Shown here in pieces: positions 21,265 through 33,254 of a stretch of 64,000 bases of DNA. The position numbers were made by a program, and so were the translations under genes. Position 1 is the stretch's first letter. Every line of letters starts with the position of its first letter. The notes beneath the pieces are model-generated. The model did not search any database. It saw nothing but the letters and a program-made list of their open reading frames with translations, and was not told the origin of the DNA. The DNA is from Teleogryllus oceanicus (Eukaryota > Arthropoda > Insecta > Orthoptera > Gryllidae), in NCBI GenBank assembly GCA_964035755.1, contig CAXIVR010000001.1, positions 341,009,889-341,073,888 of the forward strand. Direction: 5' to 3'.

Positions 21265-21777
21265 CTGCTGAGTTTAGTTGAGGACCAGCCTTTCCACTGT
21301 CTGCAGCGACTCGAACTAGGAGGTTCTGAGATTCAAGTCCAACTGTGGCAGATTTTCGACACTAGCTAAACAGATAGGTTGAATTTAGCCATTGTTTGGA
21401 GGAGAATTGTAGTGGTTGACTGCTCTAATCCGTCGTTTCTCTGATACACCAGGAAAAAGCGAGAGCAGTACCTTAACAAACGGGCCATGGACCACACACA
21501 CGATCTTTCCTTCCTCATCCTATCCTCTTCCCTTTCACACACACTTGCATGAACTTCACTACCGCACTATCAGTAGACCAGTCAGAAGCTGAGTTTGTTC
21601 TGGCTGGGGTAGTGCCTTTGGGGGCGATACTCATAAGGGAAAATACCCCACCAGCTGACGTTTATGTTGGTCTGTCCATCCAGAGGGGTTGGAACATTGC
21701 CATCTCCCACGATAACACATTCACTACATTAACGGACCATAGCAGTTGACAAGCCCAGAAACAGTCATTCAATATAT
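21265..21777 (+). mobile_element. tRNA-derived SINE, S family, old copy S5
   Basis: Degenerate but nearly full length. It has GAGGTTCTGAGATTCAAGTC (B-box region, about 21320), AGATTTTCGACACTAGCTAA, TTTGGAGGAGAATTGTAGTG, AACGGGCCATGGACC, ACACACAC, then CATTGCCATCTCCCACGATA, TTAACGGACCATAGCAGTTG and a CATTCAATATA tail. More diverged than S1-S4, so the oldest copy here. Confidence 0.75.
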
Positions 21778-21782
21778 TAAAC

Positions 21783-21975
21783 ATAGTGCTACCTCGACAC
21801 AACCTGACTGCAAATATTGTACACCAAGTACTGGCAACCAAACCCATCACAGAAAGTAATCAGTTCAAATTGTATTATGACCTTCCAATACATACTGATA
21901 AAGTAATTCCAGCTAGTAAACCAGATATTTTACTACATAATGTACAGAAAAAGAAAGCATTGATCATTGATGTTA
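21783..21975 (+). mobile_element. CCHC-tailed LINE G3, C-terminal part 1
   Basis: LPRHNLTANIVHQVLATK, then FKLYYDLPIHTDKVIPASKP and DILLHNVQKKKALIIDV correspond to the RHNQVAKIIHQ...TDKTI..RPDI...LIDVA region after the CCHC knuckle. Cut at LIIDV by LINE B. Confidence 0.75.
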
Positions 21976-22699
21976 TTGATCATTGATCATTAATGCATTA
22001 TTTACCATTTGGACTGTATAAATAAGTATAATCAACTTGTAACAACTATTGTACTACAGCTTCCGGGTCAATGACCCCCATCTCGATCAGGTTTTTCGTC
22101 CAGTTTTCCTGATCCATTGAGCAAATGCTGAGATGGCCCCTTGTTTTGCTTCTGGACATAAATGTAACTTCATTTTCTGTGCACGTCTTCTAGAATTCAG
22201 TGGCAAATACAATTATTTAAATTATTGTTTTTTTTTTTCTAATTTCTTTTTTCTTAAAATAGATTTTATTACATGGGAGTTTTTTTGTTTGTTTTTTTTC
22301 TCCCTTTCAAAAATTCAAAATTTATTGCTTATTTATCTTTGAAAATAGATTTTATTAAATGGGAGTTTTTTTGTTTGTTTTTCTCCCTTTCAAAATTCAA
22401 AATTTATTGCTTATTTATCATTTAAAATAGATTTTATTACATGGGAGTTTTTTGTTTTTTTTTTCTCCCTTTCAAAATTTATTGCTTGTTTATCCTTGAA
22501 AATAGATTTTTATTACATGGGAGTTTTTTTGTTTGTTTTTTTTCTCCCTTTCAAAAATTCAAAATTTAAGTAGTATTAGACTTAGTGTAGGGATCACAGA
22601 ATTTTGAAAATGTGCACACAATTCACTTTTCCCCATAGCACGTCATACGCAGTTTTTAACTGTTTTTTTTGACGTAAAATAAATAAATAAATAAATAAA
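21976..22699 (+). mobile_element. LINE B: 5'-truncated LINE A-family 3' end
   Basis: Flanked by perfect 8-bp direct repeats TGATGTTA (21968-21975 and 22700-22707). Contains only 3' UTR: CTTCCGGGTCAATGACCCCC, GGACATAAATGTAACTTCAT, four ~85-bp tandem units (22253-22567), CAGAATTTTGAAAATGTGCA, the CGTCATACGCAGTTTTTAAC hairpin block and an (AAAT)n tail. The first bases after the duplication (TTGATCATTGATCATT) are untemplated or filler sequence. Confidence 0.92.
22253..22567 (+). repeat. Variable-number ~85-bp repeat in LINE 3' UTR
   Basis: Four units each carrying AAAATAGATTTTATTACATG, GGGAGTTTTTTTG, TTTCTCCCTTTCAAAA and TTTATTGCTTATTTATC. LINE A has one such unit; LINEs C and D have about three. 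Confidence 0.9.
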
Positions 22700-22965
22700 T
22701 GATGTTACACATCCTGCAGATCATAATCTCCATAAAGCAGAAACAGAAAAATCTCAAAATACACTTCCCTATCAACAGAATATAAAGAAATGTACAAACT
22801 TGAGTCTGTTGAGATTATAAGAATAGTAATAATAGCAACATGTCTGGTTAACAAAAAACTGAAGTATTATTTGGAAAAATTAGGTCTTCTTCCTCACAAA
22901 ATTATTCCAAAAGCTCAGAAGTCATTTTTAAAACCTGCCGGATTGTTTGCACGGTTCTAAACAGA
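22700..22965 (+). mobile_element. CCHC-tailed LINE G3, C-terminal part 2
   Basis: Resumes the split frame: DVTHPADHNLHKAETEKSQK, then VEIIRIVIIATCLVNKKLKY and LEKLGLLPHKIIPKAQKS, matching the DVA-P...E-EKI-KY...V-IVPI-ISATG region. Confidence 0.7.
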
Positions 22966-22984
22966 GTTTGGTTCTTAACTAGCT

Positions 22985-25290
22985 ATTTAATACTGTTTTC
23001 CCACAGACACTGAAGAAAATAACAAGCAAAAAACACAAATCATGGATAACAAAAGGAATCAAAACATAATGTGAAAGGAAACGAAACATGCATGAAACCA
23101 TCCTTCACCACGAATGTAGTTCTGATTTTAATGCTTATTACAAAAAATATAAAAGTATCTTGAAGAAAGTAATTCAACAGGCCAAACTGTTAATGAAAGT
23201 TCATCACATTGCCAAAGCACAAAAACAAAAGCAATGTGGAACATTGTCTGTGGAACATACTCTAAAAAAGAAAACAGAAACACTAAAAACATTGAACTTA
23301 ACTACAAAAACAATGTTCTGCGCAACCCACAGGAAGTAGCAAACACATTCAATAGACATTTCTCAGAAATTGGAGAAAAGTTAATTCACTGCATTTCTTT
23401 AAATAATATAAATATGCAAACAAATACACACACATCACCAAATGCAAACTCCATATATAACTGAAACCTCTCCTGCAAAAAAAAAAACAGATTCTCTACA
23501 GCACTGGATAATATCCGACATACTCATTAAACATTTGGCAACAAATATAATAGAACCACTCACTCACATTTGTAATCACAGCTTAATGACAGCAGCTTCC
23601 CAGAAATTCTCAAAAAAAAGCAAAAGTTAAAAAATATTAAAAAAGGCAACACCCACTATCTCATTAATTACAGACCAATATCCTTACTATCTGGATTTTC
23701 AAAAATTCTAGAAAAGGTTTATAAAGAAAGACTCAAGCACGTTCTCAATTCAAATAACATTAACAGAGGCCCAACAAGGATTCAGAAATGGTAGATCACT
23801 GCTATCTTCACCTTTCTAAATGACATACTTGTTGCTCCAGATCAGAAAGAAATCCCCATTGGCTTATTCCTAGATTTACCAAAAGCTTTTGACATTATTG
23901 ATCATCACATACTGTTATCCAAACTTGAAACTTTGGGAATTAGAGGCATTGCACATCAATGGGTAAGTAAAATCTTACCTTTCAAGTTGTTGTCAAGTAG
24001 TCACAAACAGCATATTAGAGATACAAAGATTTCAAGCCATTTTTCCCAATCTAGAATGATAAATTATGGAGTGTCACAAGGATCAATCCTAGGCCCTATA
24101 CTATTTCTCTTGTGCATCAATGACATGCCCCTGACTCTACAAAAGAGCAAACTGGTCCTATTTGCAGATGACACAAACATAATTATTAAAGCAAATATTC
24201 AACAAACTCTACAAGAAGAAGCACAAACAGTTCTAGAGGCACTAGTAAAATGGTTCCAGGAAAATAAACTCTTCATAAACACCAGTAAAACTCTCCCTAA
24301 ACTTTTGGAATCCACTCTCTAAAGAAAAGCCCCCAAACAATTGATGATAAAATGCATGCCTGTAAAAATAGCCCAGAAAACAACTTTCCTTGGATTGACT
24401 ATTCACGATCTAAACTGGAACTCCCAAATCACAGATCTAAACAACACACTTAACAAGTCATGCTATGCCATCTACATCCTTAAGTCTAATTCTACTACCA
24501 ACAGTGTATTTCGCAAATGTTCACTTGCATCTAAAATACGGAATCATATTCTGGGGAAATTCCCCAGCAATTATTCACACTTTTATCCTCCAAAAAAGAA
24601 TATTGAGAACAACGACAAACACTCACTAATATGAGTCCTGCAAACCACTTTTCAAAAAATTACAAATACTACCACTCTCATGCATATACATATTTGAAAT
24701 ATTAATCTTCACAAAGAAGATGCTTATGGAAAGCAAGGATTCTGTTACTCTAAACACTGAAGTCCATAACTATGATACTAGATAAAAAAGAAATCCGCAT
24801 GCTCCATACTGTAAAACTTCACTCTTTCAAAAAAGTACCCTTTTTGAAGACATCACACTATATAACAAACTCCCTAGTGAATTTAAAAGCTTCAACTCAA
24901 TACACACATTCAAAAATAAACTGAAAGCTTTCCTGTTAAACCATACATTCTACAGTACAAAAGAATACATAACCATGTATCAACATCAATATAAACTAGT
25001 ACTAATAATTTTTGCTTATTCTTATTGGGTATAGATGATGCCCAGGTAACAATCTCATGAAGACAATTTTTTCTCTTTCTTTATTATTGCTTTTCAACAT
25101 TAGTTTTACCCTACCATTTATAAACTTAATTTGTATTTAGTATAAAAATTCATTTGAATTTTATTTTCTTTATTGTATTTAATATTTAGAAATACCTATA
25201 TAGTACATTGTATGATTGTATACATGTCCTGACTTTGTCATACATGGCTTATGCTGTACTTGTGTGACTTTTCTTTTTTTTTTCGCATTA
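22985..25290 (+). mobile_element. LINE E, non-LTR retrotransposon, broken
   Basis: Related to LINE A but a distinct family. Linker HKSWITKGI (23038) and NAYYKKYKSILKKVIQQAK; HYLINYRPISLLSGFSKILEK (in pieces, about 23650-23715); FLDLPKAFDIIDHHILLSKL (23870-23930); LGIRGIAHQWV; YGVSQGSILGPILF (24066-24107); LVLFADDTNIIIKA (about 24155); ENKLFINTSKT; TTFLGLTIHDLNWNSQI (about 24380); and the C-terminal YNKLPSEFKSFNSIHTFKNK with LKAFLLNHTF (about 24870-24950). Frameshifts and stops throughout. It lacks the LINE A hairpin tail; the 3' end near 25,290 is approximate. Confidence 0.85.
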
Positions 25291-25379
25291 AATATGTAAA
25301 GCTAGGACTGTGGTATATCTAGAAGCCTCCACACCTGGAATCACAGATAAGAAATCCCAAAATGAAAAGAAAATATAAT

Positions 25380-25600
25380 AATAATATATTGTGCCAATAA
25401 TATCAGCCACAGGAATCCCGAAAACGGCACATCGAGCACTAGTGTCTTTACTTGGATGCCAAGAGTATATAAAATAAGTAGGAGACAGTCTCTTGAATAC
25501 ATGCTGTATTGTTAAAGCCACCTGAATCATCAATAAACGAACTGCATACCTGATAATCCTACCTGTGAGTGGTTGACATAGTGATACGTAAAAACTGAAG
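25380..25600 (+). mobile_element. Possible LINE C-terminal fragment
   Basis: ISATGIPKTAHRALVSLLG and DSLLNTCCIVKA recall the ISATG-IPK-L...LLNTCRIVRKFL end of CCHC-tailed LINEs. Followed by an (AAT)n tract as in other copies. Confidence 0.4.
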
Positions 25601-25603
25601 AAT

Positions 25604-25604
25604 A

Positions 25605-25642
<38 letters not shown>
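25604..25642. repeat. (AAT)n microsatellite
   Basis: Uninterrupted AAT run. Confidence 0.95.
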
Positions 25643-25643
<1 letters not shown>

Positions 25644-25649
25644 CCATAC

Positions 25650-26130
25650 AAACTTCAAATATGAATTCTTATTTCATATTTAATAGTTGAATAAATGTTT
25701 GTCTTGCACCTAAACTAGGGCCCTATGTTACACCTGATGTAATGAATTATTTCCAACTGTCAAGATCTTTTCTGTGGAGTAAGCCAACATGATCTTTGAG
25801 TACAGGGATGTTTTATGGAAAGTAATATGTATTTTGTTTTTGTTTGTAGGTTCATAGTCTTGTGGTTAAATGCATCAATATTCACCCATTGCCTATCTTA
25901 GATGAAAGTGATATCAATAACAGATGAAACAGAGTTGTAATAAACAATAATTCACAAATATTTCTTGATCATCACTTAATTTGACACATGTATTGCTTTA
26001 ATACTATAGATTCCTGTGTATAGATGGGCTCATACTCGTAGGTAGTATAACTAGGTGACAGGCCAATTCTTCCCAACAAAGTTGTAAGTAGAAAGTAATA
26101 CTATGTAACTACTGAAGAAAGCAAGTTTTT
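25650..26130. other. No recognisable gene
   Basis: AT-rich; nothing supported. Confidence 0.4.
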
Positions 26131-26134
26131 GGGA

Positions 26135-26255
26135 TACAAAAAAAGAATATCGTACAACCAATAAGCAAATACTATACCGTGTGATTCCTGCAAACCTCTC
26201 ATCAATCTGGAAATACTATCATTTTTTCGCCTATTTATTTCCGAATAAGTTTTTT
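26135..26255 (+). mobile_element. Short LINE A/E-like fragment
   Basis: With one frameshift it reads QKKNIVQPISK then DSCKPLINLEILSFFRLFIS, matching the RIVR-ITK...DS-KPLFINLEILP-LFIYES segment of LINEs A and D. Confidence 0.5.
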
Positions 26256-26373
26256 TAAAATCAGTTTCAGAATTAAACTACCATTTGTAATACTGATAAT
26301 GGCTGTGTGCTTTTTCAATTGTGTTGGGAAAGGAGAATATTACTTTTCAAATTTTTTAAGATATGTAGACCAC

Positions 26374-26444
<71 letters not shown>
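26374..26444. repeat. Poly(A) joined to (AT)n microsatellite
   Basis: About 28 A followed by about 20 AT units. Confidence 0.95.
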
Positions 26445-26448
<4 letters not shown>

Positions 26449-27180
26449 TAAGCAATAATGTTCTGATTACAAAACTGACTAATAATTCATCTATTGTGAT
26501 GTTGTAATTGAAAATATCTTTAATGGCCGCATGTTCCCAATAATAAAAGGTTTGTTTCACTGCATGATTTAAACGTAAATTATTTGAAGACTGTCAAACA
26601 ATATTTACTACAGAATATTAAAGTTTTGTTATGTCATTATAACAATTGTAAGATATAAATTCTCTCTTGTAACATGCTACACAATTACATCTATGAGATC
26701 ATGAATACGCCAATCACTTTTCATGTAATAACAAACAACATCCAAATTAATTTTCACTTATTTCTCTTGTACCTCATGACTTACATATATTTAAACTATT
26801 TCATGACTAATTTAAGATTAACAAGAATCTTAAGCGTACAGTAGGTCATGTACACTATTATGTCATATCCTCTTTACATCCGAGTTGGGCGAACAAATAT
26901 TTTAATTAATTTATTTCATTGATGACCAACTGAATTATTAATTATAATACTTCTCAACTTTAAATACTTTTCTCAATTCAAATTTCCCCTCCAAAATTAC
27001 TCGTGACCTTACAATGGAGCATGGAACTCCAGAGTCAGTGATGCACAATAAAAAATTTTCTTCCAGAAAATTACTATTGGAATGCTGATCTGAATGCCTT
27101 CAAGATGATTTCATAATTATACAGGTGATATTGAAAAAAAAACTAAAATTTACAAGTAATTCTTCAAATAATACAAATAG
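26445..27180. other. No recognisable gene
   Basis: AT-rich; nothing supported. Confidence 0.4.
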
Positions 27181-27507
27181 TCGAGATCACTAAGGAAATA
27201 GTGCCATAGCAGACCGGAACTGAAGGATCACGGATTCGAGTTCCGCCTTGGGCATGGTTGTTAGTGTGTGTGTCTGTACGATTGTGATTGTCCATTTCAT
27301 CATTATTGTTTCACCTCATCCCCCAGAGCTAACAATCCTGGGTGTAAAAACTGATTCAGCATGAAAATGCTGATCCTCCCGCCCTTTAATTCGCCCACCC
27401 TTGATAAATATGACCGAGCCCCAGAGGGTTGCACATTCACGTGGTCTTGAGATGGCCAATTCATGACCATAAATAAAAATGATGATAATGATAATAACTA
27501 TAATAAC

Positions 27508-27544
<37 letters not shown>

Positions 27545-27545
27545 G
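27181..27545 (+). mobile_element. tRNA-derived SINE, B family, copy B1
   Basis: tRNA-like head: TCGAGATCACTAAGGAAATA, B-box GGATTCGAGTTCCGCC, then GGGCATGGTTGTTAGTGTG, a CACCTCATCCCCCAG-GCTAAC block and an ATAATAATAA tail. B1 and B2 share this order. Confidence 0.75.
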
Positions 27546-27556
27546 CAAATCTAATG

Positions 27557-27807
27557 GTCGAGATCGCTAAGGCAGTAGTGCAGTGGCGCTCTCGGACCAG
27601 AGGATCGCAGATTCCAGTCCCAGGCTGTATTGGGCATGGTTGTGTTGTGTATATACATGTGTGTCTATATCATCATAACTTTACCCCATCCCCCAGGACT
27701 AACAACCCTGGAGTATAAAAATGGAAACTGTATTAAATTGGATTCCCTCCCCTACCCCAGAAGAAGAAAAAGAAAGAAAGGAAAAGAAAGAAGAGCAAAG
27801 GGGCTCA
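27557..27807 (+). mobile_element. tRNA-derived SINE, B family, copy B2
   Basis: Head TCGAGATCGCTAAGGCAGTA, B-box region GATCGCAGATTCCAGTCCC, GGGCATGGTTGTG, ACCCCATCCCCCAGGACTAA, then a purine-rich tail (AAGAAAGAAAGG). Confidence 0.75.
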
Positions 27808-28112
27808 GGGCGTAGCTAGCTGCCTTCGACAGGAGGCTTGAGTTCGATCCCTGGACTGGCCATCCTGACCAGGGTTTTTGCGTTTTCCCCTCGGACATAC
27901 AGGCGAATGCTGGGATGGTTCCAAAAGGCCACAATTACTTCTCATCATCATCCTATCACCTCATAATTCTAAGATAAACAACTAAGGGTTACAGCCAAGA
28001 TGCTGATCCCCATAATTACACAAGTCTCTCTCCAGGATAGAATAGGACTGGGCCTCGGAAGAGAACACAGCGTTGTCAGAAATAGCTGATATAACAATAA
28101 TAATAATAAAAA
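27808..28112 (+). mobile_element. tRNA-derived SINE, F family
   Basis: Head GGCGTAGCTAGCTGCC, B-box GAGTTCGATCCCTGG, a TTTTTGCGTTTTCCCCTCGG block, CAGGCGAATGCTGGGATGG and an AATAATAATAA tail. Third SINE in succession, each ending in an A-rich or ATA tract. Confidence 0.7.
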
Positions 28113-28855
28113 ACTGTTCTACAGCACTTCCACTTTGAACCTCAACTGAAATATTGTCCAACATTCTTCAATTTTCTGAAGTTTACTCTCACTTTGAATG
28201 CTATTGATGGTCCAGATCCTATTATTCCATCATGCTGATTTATCATTATCAGGCCTCATGCTGAATACATCAATGTGTAACATTCTCAAAATTATGGGTT
28301 CATGAGCCTGGAGTTTACACAGGATTGCTCAGACAAGACACATGTTCACAGGACAGATAAAGCTTGGTGCTTTTAATACTATAGAATTAGGAGAGTACAC
28401 AGTGATTGTGAATTGTCATTTTGTCCACCAAAATTTCCACATAGATTGATAGGTCCTGAAATTGCTACGTAAGAGTTCCTTAGAGTCTAGAATTGTGGCC
28501 AGCTTACCACAATAAACAGTCCTTCAAACTAGTTTGATTTAATCTATTAATACTATGTTGCTTTTCTTAAACTCAAGCACTTTACTCACAATTAGAACAA
28601 TTGAGGGTAGAAAGCAAGAGTGAGCTATGCCACAAATTCTCCAAAATTGAGATTTGTGCACGAGTATGTATTACATTGCTTTATTTAACAGTGTTGTTAA
28701 TATTATTAATAAATTTCATCTCCTCCCCATATTCTTTTTTGAGTTTTAATATTCAGTAAAATGAAAACTTGGTTTCAGCAGTGCTATAGTGAGCTATACA
28801 GTGTGTCAGTTTCCTCTCTCCAATACCGTGCCAAGATGTGCTTGTTGTGATCATT
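28113..28855. other. No recognisable gene
   Basis: AT-rich; nothing supported. Confidence 0.4.
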
Positions 28856-28864
28856 GGTTTAAAA

Positions 28865-29290
28865 AACATGAATGGCACTGAAAGTGACTGTGTTCCAAGT
28901 AGCTGTGAGAAATCAAAGAAAAGGAAGAGAACTGTGAGTGATTAGAAGGCAGTAAAATCCAAATTAAATAAAATCTTACGAATATCACATGTAAGAAGTA
29001 CAAACAAAGCAGAACGACCATCTCCTTATTGAACAGTCGCTTCTTGGGAGGAGCGAGAGTTGATGTAAAAAATAAAGGAAGGCAACTAAAAGGAAAGTTC
29101 AGCAAGCAACCAAATATCTTATCAGTATTTTCAAAATTAATAATAGAAGAGACAGTGGAAAAAGGATCCAAAACACAAGGATCTTATGAGTGTGCTTACA
29201 TATCAAATGTCAACATTACATATACCATAAGCTTCCATCGCCAATTCCAAATGATGAAAATGAAGTTGAGGATGACCCAGATTATGATTA
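28865..29290 (+). pseudogene. Possible decayed coding fragment
   Basis: Reads SEKSKKRKRTVSD, stop, KAVKSKLNKILR, with a second stretch PIPNDENEVEDDPDYD then a stop at 29288. The basic W-K-NK-K-LR-like pattern recalls N-terminal regions of some transposon-derived insect proteins. No family was assigned. Confidence 0.25.
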
Positions 29291-29299
29291 AGTACGAAA

Positions 29300-31040
29300 C
29301 GAAATTTGTCATCTTATTTTATTTTTTAAAAGGTTTAAATTGAACACAAATGATCACAATTTTCCCACAATTTCCCATGTCATTAGGACCTTCTAACACT
29401 TTCACAGAGCTTCAATCATATTTTATTTATTATAAATACATTCTGGAACTGTATAAACATGTAAGTGCGATGTACATGTGCTATCACAGTAGAAAATAAT
29501 GCTGAAATCTTGATGTTTCAGATTCATGAAAGTCAGACAACTTTCCCTACAGAAGTTGCGATAATTTTTTATGATTTTTATATGCATAATCAATTAAAAT
29601 GTAATAAACCATACATTAATGTGCTCAAATTCTTTCCCTGATGCGAAACACAAAACTCTAAATACCTCTGTTAACTGTTAGTGTGGCAGTGTTCACCCTT
29701 TCTTTCCTTCCTTTCACCTCAATTGATTCATTTCTACAAGAATGATATTCACAAATGCGTTAAGAAATATAAGGAACAAAAACAAATTTTACAATCAAAT
29801 GACATCCTAGTCTATTGTATCCAAGAAAGCAGCCCTGTAGATATCAAAATTAACAAAAACTAGTTCAAATTTAAGAAATATTATTTAAAAACAAATTTTT
29901 GTTGCCAAAAGTTGAGGAACTGAAATGCTTAGAAATGGCAGAGTATTTTATACAATAGTCTATGAAACAAATCAATGTGAATCATATGACTCGGATTTTA
30001 AAAAATATGTATTATAACAAATAAAAAGATTTTAATATTAGCTTTAAGGCTTTAATACTTGAAACTGCAAATTATCAAATCATCTCCAAGCAAACAAATA
30101 TACATCATTCTTTTGAAGAATCCAATGATCTTCCATTCATGCTGTTAGTGAAGCAGTAGAAATATATTTTAGACAAAGATAATGACAATAAATAACACTT
30201 GTAATGCAGTGATTAGTAACTTTATGTATACAGAACTTAAATGACACAGTTTTACTTTCATTATGACAGTTCTGTAATATCTTTTAAATTATTACTATAA
30301 AATCTTGTGGCATAACGAAAAATGAATACATGGATTATCTCAAATAAAGTTTTTCCACTAAACCGATAATAAGATTCTACTGAATAAAAGCAATGAACAA
30401 AAAGTAAGAAAGAAGGAAAAAAGAAAGTATCGTTTCTACACAGTAAAGAAAAGAGCATTGTATATTCTCAACTGGCCCCTAGTTCTGTAAGCATCATTAT
30501 AAATCATTATTTTGCCTTCCTCCATTTCCCCCAGGCACCTAGGCATTTTTTCAAAAGATTGTTCAATCCTTCCAGTATAGTTGTATTGAGAGCAGAGGAA
30601 TCATCCACCAAACCACCATCCACAAAGGAATCATCCCCCAAACACTAGAGTATCATGGAAAAGAAACAGGTGATAAACTCCTTGTTGATTAAGAGAAATT
30701 TGCAATTTCACAGGGAAATTTTTACAATGTTTCCATTTACTCACCTGAGAATTGACAAATGATAAGTACCATGCAGCTACCACTAGTTTCATTCATTAAT
30801 TCAAAAATAACCATTCTAAAATGTTGATTACATGATGAAATGACTTGTCTCAAATTTCAAATAAAATACTGCTGCATAATAATTAAGTTTATAATTTTAC
30901 TGAACAACCAAAAATTAATCCTAGTCAACAAAACAAATCAAGATATGAACGTATCAGGGAGATTCTGAATTGGCAGATAAGAGGAGGGGTATTCCTAATC
31001 ACATCATATGCAGAATGAATGGACAAATGAAACAAAGTAT
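29300..31040. other. No recognisable gene
   Basis: AT-rich with scattered stops in all frames; nothing supported. Confidence 0.4.
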
Positions 31041-31052
31041 CAGGAACATGCC

Positions 31053-31460
31053 GGGTTCCATGGCATAGTTACAGTGGAAGCCGTGAGCAGTGGGTTCAAA
31101 TCCTGCCTTGGGCATGGATGTTCGCTTTAGTGTTGTGACATTGTAGGGCTGTATCCAAACCACTACTATCACCTTCAATACCCCATTCCTTCCCAGACCC
31201 CTCCCTGCTCAAGTGATGAATGAATGTTTCTCCCCCTTGCCTGCGTGCCAGGGGCAGAAACTTCTGTAATGGGCTTAAGGTTGCAACACACGTGCCACCT
31301 AGCCGCCACCAAATCTCCCTACGTCTAATAGGCTTTAAGCACTGCCACAGACTTATGAGCTGCAGGTGACAGTGCTTGGCTGCATTGGACTTACAAAGCA
31401 CTGCGGAGTTGCAGAGTGGAGACTAGTCAAGGGACTCTAGGGTGTAAAAGAGCAGTGATA
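31053..31460 (+). mobile_element. tRNA-derived SINE, B-like
   Basis: Head TTCCATGGCATAGTTACAG, B-box GTGGGTTCAAATCCTGCC, then TTGGGCATGGATGTTCG as in B1/B2. The 3' part (31200-31460) is GC-richer and differs from B1/B2, so the extent is approximate. Confidence 0.6.
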
Positions 31461-33240
31461 TTAACTGAGGGCCGGGAGTGTCAGTAGATACTGAAAGGTT
31501 AAGTTGTCATGAAATACCTGATGATGATAAATCAGGAACATGAAGAATCCACAACGGAAGCTCATCGAGATGGTGGTGATAGTGAAGGCAGTAGAGACAG
31601 TGGCTGAGATGAAGGGTAGGCAATTTCTGCTTGGTAGCATTGCATGATGCAACACTGCTCAAGATTACAAGCGAAGCTCTTGTTACGTTGTTACTTTTAA
31701 ACCTTCTCTTAACAAGAGAAATAACGATATGGCTATGGCATAAGAGTCAAAAGAGGCAGAATGAGTTGGAGGGTAAGAATAGCGGGAAGCAACTGTCTTC
31801 ACAGATAGTTGCACAGTAAGAACTAAGAAACTACTTGGCAAGGAATAATATTCCCCTCTTTCTACTCGCCAGTTCAAAATTTCCATGAAATAGTGATCCC
31901 GCAACAGGTACATTAGCCCCCCCCATGGTATATAGATAAATACAAAAAACCAAACAAAATACATATTATTTAAAAAAAACAATCTTTTATAACACATAGT
32001 TTCAGTAAATTTTCCAAGTACAACTCTCAATTTCAGTCAATACAGATTTGCAAGACACTGAATTTCCCCAAGGAAATATCCCATATAAACTCACTAACAG
32101 TTTTATTGAATTATTCACGTAACCATCATATGATGTTATGACTTTTTTTTCAAATTTGGTGAGTACAAGAATGCTTTGAAAAAGTAGGCACAAAGTATAA
32201 CCATACTTTTCAGGTTTTTAAATTCTTTTTTCACAGTCCTTGGCTCTATATATCAAAAAATCATCCTGTTTGGGAAGATATATCACATCGTTCAATCCCA
32301 AACCTGCACATTCATACAAGGACACACACAATTTACACAAGTTTCTTTGGAATGCAGTGTCAATATATAATACAGTCAATCTTTCTACATACCTAATCAG
32401 GACTGGATTTACACACAATTCATATATATATGTTTGAGACCAATATCAAAAGAGAAAAAGTTAGGGTTCAAATTATTCAATTTTAGAACAAAAATTCATT
32501 TTGGTCCAGAACATCATTTGCTTAGATTGATAATAGAGCTTAGTACAGTGATTTTGCCACCATTATTGCTTAACAAATAAGTTTGTAAACAATCCTTGGT
32601 GGTTTTTAAAAACAAGGTACATATTATATGTAGTGGAAACTCTATACCTTAATACCCAGTACAAAGAAACTCAAAGCAGTAAGACTTGAAACTAGAAAAC
32701 AACTGATATTAGTGGGTCATCACAGCAACTCCCCATAATTCCTGAGCATACATTTCGTTTTGTTATGTTTTGACATAACTGATGAACATTTACAAATTTG
32801 GAAATTTATGTCATTAAATTCATTAAGACAAATTAAGTATATGAAAATAATTTAAGTTTTACACAATTTTGAGATACACATGTTTGATGTAATTACATAA
32901 ATATAAAGTAGGACAAAAACTCAACATTGTCAAATACTTATGTAACCTTGGGTTTATCACTAGACAAAATGATGATTTTATATCCGGTTGAAGCACTATG
33001 CTTTCCATGCCATCTTCACCCCACTTCTAGAAATAAGACCAACAATACAGACACCCATGGCATTAATTGAACAGAAGGCCGTGTAAGTGGGTAGTGGCCG
33101 GAAAAAGGCTGAAAGAGATGATTCCTAACATTCTCTAAACCTAAACAGGCTGAACATGCAGTACTGAAAGTACGGGTTTGAAAAACCAAAGAAAAAAGAA
33201 AAAAATATGTTTGTGTACTCGTAAGGTAGAAAAAAAATTC
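31461..33240. other. No recognisable gene
   Basis: AT-rich; nothing supported. Confidence 0.4.
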
Positions 33241-33254
33241 AGAGTGTTAAAACA

